The notes under the pieces: model-generated
Told to the model about the DNA's origin: nothing
Database searches by the model: none
The model's input: only the letters and a program-made list of their open reading frames with translations
Origin: an uncultured Alphaproteobacteria bacterium
GTDB lineage: Bacteria; Pseudomonadota; Alphaproteobacteria; Micropepsales; Micropepsaceae
Reading direction: 5' to 3'
DNA: 64,000 nucleotides
Assembly: GCA_903862715.1 (NCBI GenBank)
Contig: CAIOYY010000100.1
Location: forward strand, 22,673 to 86,672
Made by a program: the position numbers and the translations under genes
Shown: in pieces, positions 53,960 to 63,416 of the stretch
Numbering within the stretch: position 1 is the first letter of the stretch
Layout: every line of letters starts with the position of its first letter

Positions 53960-55393
53960 ATGCTGGAGGGGGGAGTTCGTACGGACGCGCGTCATACCGA
54001 TCCGCGCTTCCTTCTTGCGCTCCTCGAGCGGCGCACGGAAGCCGCTGTCCGCACGGCGGCGGGTACGCCACCCTGGATTTTTTTCACCGCTTTTGTCTGC
54101 TGCGAGCTAACCGGTCTGTTCGGTCATGTCAGCTTACAGCGGGCCATTATCTGCATCGCCCTCGTCATCCTTGTTTCGATCATTGCGTTTTTTGCCCTCG
54201 CCCGCATTCGTCGAGAGGGCACGATGGCGCAAAGCACGGACGCCATAAACCGCTCTATCAGGCGCGCGATTGCGCTTGATCTGTTGATGAGCACGGCCTG
54301 GGGAATGGTGCCGTGGCTCTTATGGGATTCGGGAAACCTCGCGAATCATATTGTTCTCGAACTGGTATTGCTGAGTGTCGGCGTGCGGTTTCTGGTCAGC
54401 CGCGCCGCCAGCATGGGCTTCTTTCTTGCCAGCTTCGGGCCGATGGCGCTGCTGCTGGTACTGCGGCTTGTTCTGGAAATGACGGCAGCCGATTTTGTAC
54501 TGGCGGCGATCGTCTTGTTTTACGCGGCAAGCCTGCTGCTGGATGCGCGGCGGCATTCGACCAAGAGCTTTACCGAGACGCAATTGCGTTTCGGCATGGA
54601 AAAAATGGCGCGCGAACTCGAAGATGCGCGTGATGCCGCCCTTCGCGGCCGGGAGGAAGCCGAAGCGGCCAACGGCTCGAAGACCGCATTCCTTGCCAAT
54701 ATGAGCCATGAACTGCGTACGCCGCTGAACGCCATTCTCGGCTTCTCCGAAATCATCGCGCGAGAGTGTCTGGGGCCGGTCGGCAGCGCACGCTACCGCG
54801 AATATGCGAGCGATATCCATAATTCGGGAAATCATCTTCTGTCGCTCATCAACGATCTTCTGGATGTCGCGAAAATCGAATCCGGCAAGATGGAGATTTC
54901 CCCGGCAGCGCTGCAGACAAAGGCCTGTCTCGATTCCGCGCTGAAATTTGTTTCCATGCGAGCCCGTGACCGCAATCAGAAATTGACCATCGACGTCTCG
55001 CGGGAAGCGGGATTTCTCTTCGCCGACGAACGCGCCTTGCGGCAGATCATCATCAATCTGGCGTCGAACTCGGTTAAATTCACGCCCGAAGGGGGACGTA
55101 TCGAGGTGCGCGCGCGGCACAATGACCGCGGCGAATTCGAGCTTCTGGTCTGGGACAATGGACCGGGTATTCCGAAAGAAAAACTCGACCAGATTTTCGA
55201 ACCGTTCTCCCAGATCAATAACAAATTCGACCGCACGGTGGGCGGAACGGGTCTCGGTCTTGCGCTGGTTCGCGGATTAGCGGAGCTGCATGGCGGCCAC
55301 GCCTGGATCGAGTGTCATCCAGGCAAGGGGACATTCGCCTATGTCACGATCCCGGTGAATCCGGAATCGTTTCGAACGCGCGCCATCGGTTGA
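53960..55393 (+). CDS. Membrane sensor histidine kinase, DivJ/PleC-like
   Basis: The 477-residue kinase has about six membrane helices between residues 40 and 195 (FVCCELTGLFGHVSL, CIALVILVSIIAFFALARI, VLELVLLSVGVRFL, FLASFGPMALLLVLRLVL, AAIVLFYAASLLL), then a coiled coil, a HisKA domain with H250 in NMSHELRTPLNAILGFSEII, and a HATPase_c domain with NLASNSVKFTPEGG (N box), DNGPGIP and GGTGLGLAL. The extended ECLGPVGSARYREYASDIHNSG following the His box is shared with PleC, DivJ and PdhS kinases that act on DivK, so a cell-cycle role is possible (inference). No response regulator is adjacent. GAGGGAGAG supports ATG 53960. Confidence 0.9.
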   Translation: MLEGGVRTDARHTDPRFLLALLERRTEAAVRTAAGTPPWIFFTAFVCCELTGLFGHVSLQRAIICIALVILVSIIAFFALARIRREGTMAQSTDAINRSIRRAIALDLLMSTAWGMVPWLLWDSGNLANHIVLELVLLSVGVRFLVSRAASMGFFLASFGPMALLLVLRLVLEMTAADFVLAAIVLFYAASLLLDARRHSTKSFTETQLRFGMEKMARELEDARDAALRGREEAEAANGSKTAFLANMSHELRTPLNAILGFSEIIARECLGPVGSARYREYASDIHNSGNHLLSLINDLLDVAKIESGKMEISPAALQTKACLDSALKFVSMRARDRNQKLTIDVSREAGFLFADERALRQIIINLASNSVKFTPEGGRIEVRARHNDRGEFELLVWDNGPGIPKEKLDQIFEPFSQINNKFDRTVGGTGLGLALVRGLAELHGGHAWIECHPGKGTFAYVTIPVNPESFRTRAIG

Positions 55394-55429
55394 ACGCCCG
55401 GAATTCTCCAAGGATTAGCGCAAAAGAAT

Positions 55430-55453
55430 AGGGCCGGGAGTGACCCCGGCCCT
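55430..55453. terminator. Bidirectional terminator between the histidine kinase gene and glnA
   Basis: GGGCCGGG (55431-55438) pairs with CCCGGCCC (55445-55452). TTATCCTTT follows on the plus strand and TATTCTTTTG on the minus strand. The flanking genes are convergent. Confidence 0.85.
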
Positions 55454-55479
55454 TATCCTTTGCAGGAACACGTCGTCGA

Positions 55480-56886
55480 TTAGACGCTGTAATACATCTT
55501 GAATTCGACCGGATGCGGCGTGTGTTCAAAGGTGTACACTTCGTTCATCTTGAGTTCGATATAGCTCTCGATGAAGTCTTCCGTGAACACGCCGCCCTTT
55601 GTGAGGTAGGCGTGGTCTTTTTCGAGGCTCTCAAGCGCTTCGCGCAGCGAACCGCAAACCTGCGGAATGTTCTTCAGCTCTTCCGGGGGAAGGGCGTAGA
55701 GGTCCTTGTCCATCGGATCGCCCGGATGGATTTTGTTTTCGATACCATCGAGGCCCGCCATCAGCATGGCGGCGAAAGCGAGGTAGGGGTTCGCGCCCGG
55801 ATCCGGGAAGCGGACTTCAAGACGCTTGCCTTTGGCGCCGACCGCGAACGGAATGCGGACCGAAGCCGAACGGTTACGCGCTGAATAGGCCAGCAGCACC
55901 GGCGCTTCGAAACCCGGGATGAGACGCTTGTAGGAGTTCGTCAGCGGGTTCGTGAAGGCGTTGAGCGACTTCGCGTGCTTGATGATACCGCCGATGTAAT
56001 AGAGGCAGGTGTCCGAGAGATCGGCATAACCCGAACCGGCGAAGAGCGGCTGTCCCGCTTTCCAGATCGACTGGTGCACATGCATGCCCGAGCCGTTATC
56101 GCCATAGATCGGCTTCGGCATGAAGGTCGCCGATTTGCCGTAAGCGGCTGCGACCTGATGGACGACGTATTTGTAGATCTGCATGTAGTCGGCGCCCTTG
56201 GTGAGCGGAGCAAATTTGAAGCCGAGTTCATGCTGGGCGGTGGCCACTTCGTGGTGGTGCTTTTCGGGGCCGATGCCCATTTCGCCCATGACCGCAAGCA
56301 TTTCAGAACGAACATCCTGCAGCGAATCGACCGGCGGAACAGGGAAGTAGCCGCCCTTCACCTGCGGGCGGTGGCCGAGGTTGCCGGCTTCATATTCGGT
56401 GCCGGTGTTGTAGGCGCCTTCCTGCGCGTCGAGGTAGTAAAAGCCCTTGTTCATGCCGGTGTCGAAACGGACGTCGTCGAACACGAAGAATTCGGCTTCC
56501 GGACCGACATAGATCGTGTCGCCGATACCGGTCGACTGCAGATATTTTTCGGCGAGTTTGGCGATCGAGCGCGGGCAGCGGCTATAGGGCGCGCCGGAAG
56601 GCTCCTGAATGTCGCAATTGATGGAAAGGGTCGTCTGCGCGAAGAACGGATCGATGACGGCGGTTGAGGGATCCGGCATCAGAACCATGTCGGATTCATT
56701 GATCGCCTTCCATCCCGCGATGGAGGAACCGTCGAACATCGTTCCGTGTTCGAAAAGGTCTTCGTCGATCATCGACAGGTCAAAAGTGACGTGCTGCCAC
56801 TTGCCGCGTGGATCGGTGAAACGGAGGTCAACGAATTTGACTTCCTTGTCCTTGATCATTTTCAGGACGGATTTGGCGTCAGACAT
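55480..56886 (-). CDS. glnA: Glutamine synthetase, type I
   Basis: The 468-residue dodecameric enzyme makes glutamine from glutamate and ammonia. Motifs are [86 protein letters not shown] and [13 protein letters not shown]397 in [10 protein letters not shown] is the adenylylation site, so GlnE control is expected. It follows glnB by 78 bp on the same strand. The leader with the sigma-54 promoter before glnB probably drives both, making nitrogen control a joint affair of NtrC, PII and adenylylation. Confidence 0.98.
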   Translation of the reverse strand: MSDAKSVLKMIKDKEVKFVDLRFTDPRGKWQHVTFDLSMIDEDLFEHGTMFDGSSIAGWKAINESDMVLMPDPSTAVIDPFFAQTTLSINCDIQEPSGAPYSRCPRSIAKLAEKYLQSTGIGDTIYVGPEAEFFVFDDVRFDTGMNKGFYYLDAQEGAYNTGTEYEAGNLGHRPQVKGGYFPVPPVDSLQDVRSEMLAVMGEMGIGPEKHHHEVATAQHELGFKFAPLTKGADYMQIYKYVVHQVAAAYGKSATFMPKPIYGDNGSGMHVHQSIWKAGQPLFAGSGYADLSDTCLYYIGGIIKHAKSLNAFTNPLTNSYKRLIPGFEAPVLLAYSARNRSASVRIPFAVGAKGKRLEVRFPDPGANPYLAFAAMLMAGLDGIENKIHPGDPMDKDLYALPPEELKNIPQVCGSLREALESLEKDHAYLTKGGVFTEDFIESYIELKMNEVYTFEHTPHPVEFKMYYSV

Positions 56887-56964
56887 AGGTTCGGTCTTTC
56901 CTCAATGAACGGTTGGCGTCAAAGAAATGGTCGGCAATGGAGGGAACTGGTCCCGAAATGGTCG

Positions 56965-57348
<384 letters not shown>

Positions 57349-57385
57349 CTATCTTGGGCGCGCGAGATAACGCGGCGTTAGGGAT

Positions 57386-57404
57386 TTAGCAGGCCTCGTG
57401 CCAA
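57386..57404 (-). promoter_or_regulatory. Sigma-54 (RpoN) promoter of glnB-glnA
   Basis: On the minus strand, TTGGCACGAGGCCTGCTA gives the -24 GG (57402-57401), ten bases, then the -12 GC (57390-57389). It fits TGGCACG-N4-TTGCW with one mismatch. Transcription should start near 57377, about 75 bp before the glnB ATG. Confidence 0.85.
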
Positions 57405-57485
57405 GCGCGGCTTGGTAAAATCATCTTTATTCTCAATCGGTTATTTTTCCTACCCGCACGCACGCCTAACGATATGAGTACTTTT

Positions 57486-57500
57486 TGTGCATAATGCACA
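57486..57500. promoter_or_regulatory. NtrC-type enhancer site
   Basis: TGTGCATAATGCACA is a perfect 15-base dyad. GTGC...GCAC arms are those of NtrC sites. Its centre lies about 116 bp upstream of the inferred glnB start, the usual distance for NtrC acting on sigma-54. Binding is inference. Confidence 0.65.
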
Positions 57501-57590
57501 ATATTTGACCTGCCGTTGGGGCATTGCCGCAAGCCCGCCCGTTTGTCAGGTTCTTCCTTAAATGAGGGCCGAATAAGGGGCAGTTTTCAT

Positions 57591-58766
57591 ATGGCCAAGC
57601 GCGCGGCCAATCCCGTTTTTTCGGGGCAGGGGACCACCATCTTCACCGTCATGTCGGCCCTCGCCACCCGGCATGGCGCAATCAATCTGGGGCAGGGCTT
57701 TCCCGACGAGGATGGTCCTTTGGCCATCCGCGAGGCCGCCGCCCGGGCCCTGGTCCATGGCCCCAACCAGTATCCGCCTATGACCGGCATGCCTCAGTTG
57801 CGTCGGGCGCTGAGCACCCATGCCGCGCGGTTCTATGACCTTGGCTTCGACTCCGACAATGAAGTCGTGGTGACGTCTGGTGCAACTGAGGCGCTGACCG
57901 CGAGCTTTATGGCGCTGGCAAGCCCCGGCGACGAGGCGATCATTATCGAACCCGCCTATGATTCCTATCGCCCGGCGCTGGAAGCGGTGGGTGCGAAGGT
58001 AAAAGCCATCCGGCTGGAGCCGCCACATTTCCGTCTGACCGAGGATGCGCTGGCGTCGGTATTTTCCGAGCACACGAAACTCATCGCGATCAATTCGCCG
58101 ATGAACCCCACCGGCCGTGTATTCGGCCGCGACGAACTCGGGCTTCTGGCGGCGTTCCTGACGCGCTACGACGCCTATGCCGTCTGTGACGAGGTTTACG
58201 AGCACCTCGTCTTCGACGGACGCGAACATGTGCCGTTGATCTCGCTCCCCCATATGCGCGAACGCTGCGTGCGGATCGGGTCGGCAGGAAAAATGTTTTC
58301 GCTCACCGGATGGAAGGTCGGGTGGGTAATGGGCCCCGCGGCGCTTGTGAGCGTGATCGCGAAGGCGCATCAATTCCTGACTTTCACCACATCGCCGGCG
58401 TTGCAGCTCGGTATTGCCCATGGTCTTGAGGATGAGATGGAGTACACGCTGGCCCTCCAGCGTAAGCTTCAGGGAAAACGCGATTATCTAAGCGCGGCAT
58501 TGCAACGTGCCGGGTTCAATGTTCTTCCCAGCGAAGGGACTTATTTCCTGACCGTCGATGCATCACATCTTGTAGGCAACAGCGACCGTATGTTCTGCGA
58601 ATTTCTCACCCGTGAGGTCGGCATTGCCGCCATTCCTTATTCGCCCTTCTACGGCGAGACCGCGCCAAAGCACTTGATCCGCTTCGCGTTCTGCAAGCGC
58701 ATGGAAATCCTTGAGGAAGCGGCGCGCCGTCTTGAAACACATTTTGCTCCGGTCTCCGCGAAATGA
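57591..58766 (+). CDS. PLP-dependent aminotransferase, class I/II
   Basis: The 391-residue enzyme has LGQGFPDEDGPLAIREAA, PNQYPPMTGMPQLRRAL, VVVTSGATEALTASFMAL, INSPMNPTGRVF, YAVCDEVYEHLVFDG and the PLP lysine in GSAGKMFSLTGWKVGWV. This pattern is that of the methionine/kynurenine aminotransferase group (YbdL, KAT-like), with a C-terminal IRFAFCKRMEILEEA. The amino donor is not decided by sequence. ATG 57591 follows AAGGGG by about 12 bases; the frame is open further upstream. The stop overlaps the nnr ATG by 4 bp. Confidence 0.92.
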   Translation: MAKRAANPVFSGQGTTIFTVMSALATRHGAINLGQGFPDEDGPLAIREAAARALVHGPNQYPPMTGMPQLRRALSTHAARFYDLGFDSDNEVVVTSGATEALTASFMALASPGDEAIIIEPAYDSYRPALEAVGAKVKAIRLEPPHFRLTEDALASVFSEHTKLIAINSPMNPTGRVFGRDELGLLAAFLTRYDAYAVCDEVYEHLVFDGREHVPLISLPHMRERCVRIGSAGKMFSLTGWKVGWVMGPAALVSVIAKAHQFLTFTTSPALQLGIAHGLEDEMEYTLALQRKLQGKRDYLSAALQRAGFNVLPSEGTYFLTVDASHLVGNSDRMFCEFLTREVGIAAIPYSPFYGETAPKHLIRFAFCKRMEILEEAARRLETHFAPVSAK

Positions 58767-60259
58767 CGGGGTTCGAACTCCTCACCGTTGCGCAAATGAA
58801 GGAGGCGGATCGCCTCGCGGTGGAAGCGGATGTGCCCTCCCTAATATTGATGGAGAATGCGGGTCGCGCTGTCGCCGATTGTGTGACCGAATACTATCCG
58901 GCCGCGCGCGTGATCGTGCTATGCGGTCCGGGCAATAATGGTGGCGACGGTTTTGTCGCTGCGCGCCATTTAAAAGAACGTGGCTTCGAGGTGCGCCTCG
59001 GTTTGCTCGGCGAGAAGTCCGCACTCAACGGCGATGCCGCCGAAATGGCGAAACGCTGGAGCGGCAACGTTACGACGCTGAAAGACGCGTTACCGCGGGC
59101 ACGCGACAATGTGGTCATTGTCGATGCGTTGTTTGGCGCCGGGCTTGCGCGCCCGCTTGAAGGCGAAGTCCTGGATGCCGTCCGACATGTGTCCATGGGC
59201 CGGATGCCGGTCGTTGCTGTTGATGTTCCGAGCGGACTTGATGGCAATACCGGGAAAGTGTCTGGGGAAACACCGCACACCGGGCTGATGGCGTTTCGTG
59301 CCGCGCATACCGTGACGTTCTTCCGCAAAAAGCCAGGTCACGTTCTTTTTCCCGGCCGCAGCCTGTGCGGCGAGATACATCTTGCACAGATAGAAATACC
59401 GGATTCTGTCATCTCAATCCTCAAGCCGAAAGTCCGCGAGAACGGAGTCGCGTGGCGCCTTCCGCTGCCTCACGTCGCCGGACACAAATATGAGCGCGGG
59501 CATACGATCGTCGTTAGCGGACCGGCGCATGCCACGGGCGCGGCCCGTCTTGCCGCGCGGGGCGCGTTACGCGTGGGAGCGGGAGTGGTGAGCGTCGCCA
59601 GCCCCCCCGATGCGGTTGCCGTCAATGCCGCACATCTGACGGCGGTCATGGTAAAACCTTTCGCGGATGCTGCTGCGCTGGCCGCCCTGCTGGCGGGCAA
59701 GCGCCTGTCGGTCGTTATCGGGCCGGGAAGCGGCGTTGGGCGTGATACGCAGCAATGGATACGGGAGGCATTGAACAGCGACGCGGCGGTTGTTCTCGAT
59801 GCCGATGCGCTTACCTCCGTCGCCGATGACGTACCCCGTCACCTGACCCAGCCGCATACGCGCGTTGTTCTGACGCCGCATGAAGGGGAGTTCGAAAGAT
59901 TGTTTCCGTGTCTGCTGGCCCGGTCCGAAACGCGTCTGGAGGCCGCCTTGGCGGCTGCCCGGATCGCCCGTGGCACGGTGGTTCTCAAAGGGCCCGATAC
60001 CGTCATTGCGGATGTGGAGGGTTTTGCTGCCATCAACACCAATGCACCTCCCTGGCTTGCAACGGCGGGTTCGGGTGACGTCCTTGCGGGTTTCATCGCG
60101 GGGCTTCTGGCACAGGGCATGGCGACATTCGAAGCCGCTTGCGCCGCCGTCTGGCTGCATGGCGAATGCGCCAACAGATTCGGTCCCGGTCTTATCGCCG
60201 AGGACTTGCCGGAGATGCTTCCTGTCATCCTCAGAGAACTGCAGGCCAATATTCCATGA
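58763..60259 (+). CDS. nnr: Bifunctional NAD(P)H-hydrate epimerase / dehydratase
   Basis: The 498-residue enzyme repairs hydrated NADH and NADPH. The N-terminal YjeF_N epimerase domain (residues about 1-210) has LTVAQMKEADRLAVE, LMENAGRAVADCV, VLCGPGNNGGDGFVAARHL, DALFGAGLARPLEG and VAVDVPSGLDGNTG. The C-terminal ribokinase-like dehydratase domain (about 225-490) has AGHKYERGHTIVVSGP, VLTPHEGEFERLFP and LATAGSGDVLAGFIAGLLAQG. The two-domain form and length are usual in bacteria. It lies between an aminotransferase and an acetyltransferase gene, overlapping both by 4 bp. Confidence 0.96.
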   Translation: MTGFELLTVAQMKEADRLAVEADVPSLILMENAGRAVADCVTEYYPAARVIVLCGPGNNGGDGFVAARHLKERGFEVRLGLLGEKSALNGDAAEMAKRWSGNVTTLKDALPRARDNVVIVDALFGAGLARPLEGEVLDAVRHVSMGRMPVVAVDVPSGLDGNTGKVSGETPHTGLMAFRAAHTVTFFRKKPGHVLFPGRSLCGEIHLAQIEIPDSVISILKPKVRENGVAWRLPLPHVAGHKYERGHTIVVSGPAHATGAARLAARGALRVGAGVVSVASPPDAVAVNAAHLTAVMVKPFADAAALAALLAGKRLSVVIGPGSGVGRDTQQWIREALNSDAAVVLDADALTSVADDVPRHLTQPHTRVVLTPHEGEFERLFPCLLARSETRLEAALAAARIARGTVVLKGPDTVIADVEGFAAINTNAPPWLATAGSGDVLAGFIAGLLAQGMATFEAACAAVWLHGECANRFGPGLIAEDLPEMLPVILRELQANIP

Positions 60260-60756
60260 GCGATATTGCGGTCCGCCGGGCGGAGCCACGCGATACCGAG
60301 CCGCTGACCACGCTCTACAACCACTATATCCTGACAACGACGGTTACCTTCGATCTGGAACCGAAAACGCTGGCTCAGCGCGGGGAATGGCTCGCCGGTT
60401 TCGCCGCGTCCGGGCCCTATCAGTGCTTTGTTGCGCAGAAGCAGGGCCGCGTGATCGGGTGGGCGTCCAGCACGCGCTTCAACGAACGCGCCGCCTATGA
60501 CACTTCGGTCACCACCAGCGTCTATCTCGCGCCCGGCGAAAGCGGGCGGGGGGGTGGAAAATTGCTCTACAGTGCACTGTTCGAAGGTCTTAAGGGCGCG
60601 GATATCCACCGGGCCTATGCGCTGATCACGCTTCCGAACGACCCTTCCGAGGGGTTGCACCGTCATTTCGGCTTTCGCCTTATGGGGGTGGCAAGTGAGG
60701 CAGGGCGCAAATTCGACCGCTACTGGGACGTCGCCTGGTATGAGAAAGCCCTGTGA
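60256..60756 (+). CDS. GNAT-family acetyltransferase, phosphinothricin-acetyltransferase-like
   Basis: The 166-residue protein shows IAVRRAEPRDTEPLTTLYNHYILTTTVTFDLE, VIGWASSTRF, YDTSVTTSVYLAPGESGRGGGKLLYSAL (acetyl-CoA loop) and the FGFRLMGVASEAGRKFDRYWDVAW ending. These are hallmarks of the Pat/MnaT subgroup, which acetylates phosphinothricin, methionine sulfone or similar analogues; a native toxin-resistance or amino-acid analogue role is likely but not shown. ATG 60256 overlaps the nnr stop (ATGA). The next feature, tRNA-Leu, is 191 bp away. Confidence 0.9.
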   Translation: MSDIAVRRAEPRDTEPLTTLYNHYILTTTVTFDLEPKTLAQRGEWLAGFAASGPYQCFVAQKQGRVIGWASSTRFNERAAYDTSVTTSVYLAPGESGRGGGKLLYSALFEGLKGADIHRAYALITLPNDPSEGLHRHFGFRLMGVASEAGRKFDRYWDVAWYEKAL

Positions 60757-60947
60757 GGTCACTAGCACCGGCTTCGAGCGCTGTGATATAGGCCCCGGTC
60801 GCCTAGGGTTTGGGAAAGCGCGGAAGGTACCGTAATAAGGGCCGCGCGCAGGGAAGCCCCGGCAGCACCCGTGCTGGGGGTTCCGGCGCATAGTATTGAA
60901 ATTGCTCGTGCTTCCGTCGGGCCTTTTGGCTAAGGACAGGCGCATAG

Positions 60948-61032
<85 letters not shown>

Positions 61033-61067
61033 CGCCGCTAGGATCAGGATAAGAGTTGGAAACGGTC

Positions 61068-62498
61068 ATGGAAATCACAGAAACGCTCACGCAAGACCTC
61101 CACCGGGAATTCAAGATCGTCGTGGGCTCGAAGGCCCTGGACGAAAAGCTGACCGGCCGCATCACCGAGATGCAGCCGCGCATGCAGTTGAAGGGTTTCC
61201 GTCCGGGCAAGGTACCGGTCTCTTATCTGAAGAAGACCTATGGCAAGTCGCTGATGGGCGAGATCGTGAACAACCTCGTCAATGAATCGAGCGAGCAGGC
61301 CCTCAAGGAGCGCTCCCTCATCGCTGCGACCACTCCGCGCGTCGATTTCGTGACCGAGATCGAACAGATCGTCAGCGGCAAGTCCGATCTTGAATTCACC
61401 GTAAAGGTGGATCTGATGCCGGAATTCGAAGTCGGCAATTTGTCCGAATTGGAGGCCGAACGTCTTGTGGCCGATGTCAGCGACGAAGATGTCGAAGCGA
61501 CGCTGAAGCGCCTTGCCGATGCACAGAAAGTCTTTATCGATAAGGGTGCCGACGCGATCGCCGAGACAGGCGACGCTGTGACCATTGACTTCGTCGGCAC
61601 GATCGACGGCACCGAATTTGAAGGCGGCAAGGGCGAGAATTTCGACCTGACGCTGGGCAGTGGCAGCTTTATCCCCGGCTTTGAAGACCAGCTCGTCGGC
61701 GCCAAGGCCGGCGACAGCCGCGTGGTGAAAGTGACGTTCCCGGAAAATTATGGCCGCGCCGATTTCGCGGGCAAGGATGCCGAGTTTGACGTCACGGTGA
61801 AAACTGTGAAAGCGGCCGAGCCGGTTACGCTCGACGACAAGCTGGCCAATGCGGTTGGCATGGATTCGCTGCCTGCGCTCACCGATGCGATCCGCAATCA
61901 GTTGAAGGGCGATTACGCCCGCGCCAGCCGCACGCATCTGAAGCGCCGCATTCTGGACGCGCTCGACGCGGCCTACTCCTTCTCGCTTCCGCCCGGCATG
62001 GTGGAAACCGAGTTCAACGCCATATGGCGTCATCTCGAAGCCGAGATTGCACGCGAAGGCAAGACGGCCGACGAAGAAGGCAAGAGCGACGACGAACTGA
62101 AAGCCGAATACCGCGCCATCGCGGAACGTCGGGTTAGCCTTGGCCTCGTGCTCGCGAAGATCGGCCAGCAGAACGGTCTGGAAGTCGGTCAGGACGAACT
62201 CAGCCGTGCTGTCGCCGCGCGCGCTCGCCAGTATCCGGGGCAGGAGCAGCAGGTCTATCAGTTCATCGCAAATAACCCGCAGGCGCTCGCCGAAGTCCGT
62301 GTGCCGCTGTTCGAAGACAAGGTCGTCGATTTCATCGCCGAACTGGTTCAGGTGAAGGACCGTTCCGTGGAACGCGAAATCCTGTTTCTGGATCCCGACA
62401 CGGCGGCCGAAAGACTTGCCGGTGGCGACGACGCAGCGAAAACCGCGGAAAGCGCCGAGAAGCCTAAGGCCAAAGCCAAAAAGAAGAAGAGCGATTGA
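61068..62498 (+). CDS. tig: Trigger factor, ribosome-bound chaperone and prolyl isomerase
   Basis: The 476-residue protein folds nascent chains at the ribosome exit. The ribosome-binding signature is GFRPGKVPVSYLKKTYG (near residue 44). The FKBP-type PPIase domain (about 155-245) has GDAVTIDFVGTIDGTEFEGGKGENFDLTLGSGSFIPGFEDQL. The C-terminal helical arms follow, ending in a lysine-rich tail (PKAKAKKKKSD). ATG 61068 matches the family start MEITETLTQDLHREFK; TTG 61056 is possible. It lies 35 bp behind tRNA-Leu and 88 bp before clpP, a common alphaproteobacterial order. Confidence 0.96.
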   Translation: MEITETLTQDLHREFKIVVGSKALDEKLTGRITEMQPRMQLKGFRPGKVPVSYLKKTYGKSLMGEIVNNLVNESSEQALKERSLIAATTPRVDFVTEIEQIVSGKSDLEFTVKVDLMPEFEVGNLSELEAERLVADVSDEDVEATLKRLADAQKVFIDKGADAIAETGDAVTIDFVGTIDGTEFEGGKGENFDLTLGSGSFIPGFEDQLVGAKAGDSRVVKVTFPENYGRADFAGKDAEFDVTVKTVKAAEPVTLDDKLANAVGMDSLPALTDAIRNQLKGDYARASRTHLKRRILDALDAAYSFSLPPGMVETEFNAIWRHLEAEIAREGKTADEEGKSDDELKAEYRAIAERRVSLGLVLAKIGQQNGLEVGQDELSRAVAARARQYPGQEQQVYQFIANNPQALAEVRVPLFEDKVVDFIAELVQVKDRSVEREILFLDPDTAAERLAGGDDAAKTAESAEKPKAKAKKKKSD

Positions 62499-62586
62499 GG
62501 CAGCGTGAGGGTGGGTGATTGACCTTGGGGGTTCCGTTCCCCACCTTCACCTCCACGCTCAACGTACGAATCAAAGGCTGGAAGTG

Positions 62587-63219
62587 ATGAACGATCCGCG
62601 CGACGTGTACATGAACACCCTGGTTCCGATGGTGGTCGAGCAGACCGCCCGGGGCGAGCGCGCCTATGATATTTTTTCGCGCCTGTTGAAGGAGCGGATC
62701 ATCTTCGTTACGGGCCCTATCGAAGACACCGTCGCCAGTCTCATCACGGCACAGCTGTTGTTCCTCGAGGCTGAAAATCCGAAGAAGGAAATTGCGATCT
62801 ACATCAATTCACCCGGTGGGTTGGTGACCTCGGGCCTGGCGATCTACGACACGATGCAATATGTGCGGCCGATGGTGCAGACGCTTTGCGTCGGCCAGGC
62901 GGCTTCAGCGGCCTCGCTGCTTCTCTGCGCCGGCGCCAAAGGTCAACGTTTCGCGCTTCCGAACAGCAGGGTTCTGGTCCATCAGCCGTCGGCGTCCTTC
63001 CGCGGCCAGGCCAGCGACATCGCCCGCCACGCGCAGGAGATCGTCAAGCTGAAGAAGCGCCTGAACGAAATCTACTCCAAACACACCGGCCAGCCGGTCG
63101 AGGCGGTTGAAAAACTGCTCGACCGCGATACTTATATGACTGCGGAAGAGGCAAAGGCTTTTGGGCTTCTGGACGAGGTTTTTGTCCGCCGCCCTGGCGC
63201 CGAGGGCGACAAGCGCTAG
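62587..63219 (+). CDS. clpP: ATP-dependent Clp protease proteolytic subunit
   Basis: The 210-residue serine protease forms the chamber of ClpXP and ClpAP. The catalytic Ser is S107 in [13 protein letters not shown] and His is H132 in [11 protein letters not shown]; the Asp is in [14 protein letters not shown]. Compared with the usual GQAASMG, the residues after the Ser are A-A, and the usual Gly-Gly after HQP is replaced by Ser-Ala, so the active-site rim is atypical. ATG 62587 was chosen because [34 protein letters not shown] matches the family. clpX follows after 197 bp. Confidence 0.95.
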   Translation: MNDPRDVYMNTLVPMVVEQTARGERAYDIFSRLLKERIIFVTGPIEDTVASLITAQLLFLEAENPKKEIAIYINSPGGLVTSGLAIYDTMQYVRPMVQTLCVGQAASAASLLLCAGAKGQRFALPNSRVLVHQPSASFRGQASDIARHAQEIVKLKKRLNEIYSKHTGQPVEAVEKLLDRDTYMTAEEAKAFGLLDEVFVRRPGAEGDKR

Positions 63220-63416
63220 CCTCCGTGCCGGAAAATGGTATTAAGTCCTTGTAAGGGCTTAACTTAAACAAATCTTGATCCCTACGCTCCTAACGTGATC
63301 GAATGGATTTTGAGGGGTGATTTGTGCCGGGCCGCCAAAGAGGCTTTCTGGCGTAAGTTTTGCGTAACTACCCTTCGCCGCCCCGGCGGGGGGCAAGTGG
63401 TCCTGAAGGAGTGCCT

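Noticed and set aside
63235..63262. Terminator between clpP and clpX
   Set aside because: TTAAGTCC/GGGCTTAA can pair but lacks a T-run; the two genes may still be cotranscribed.
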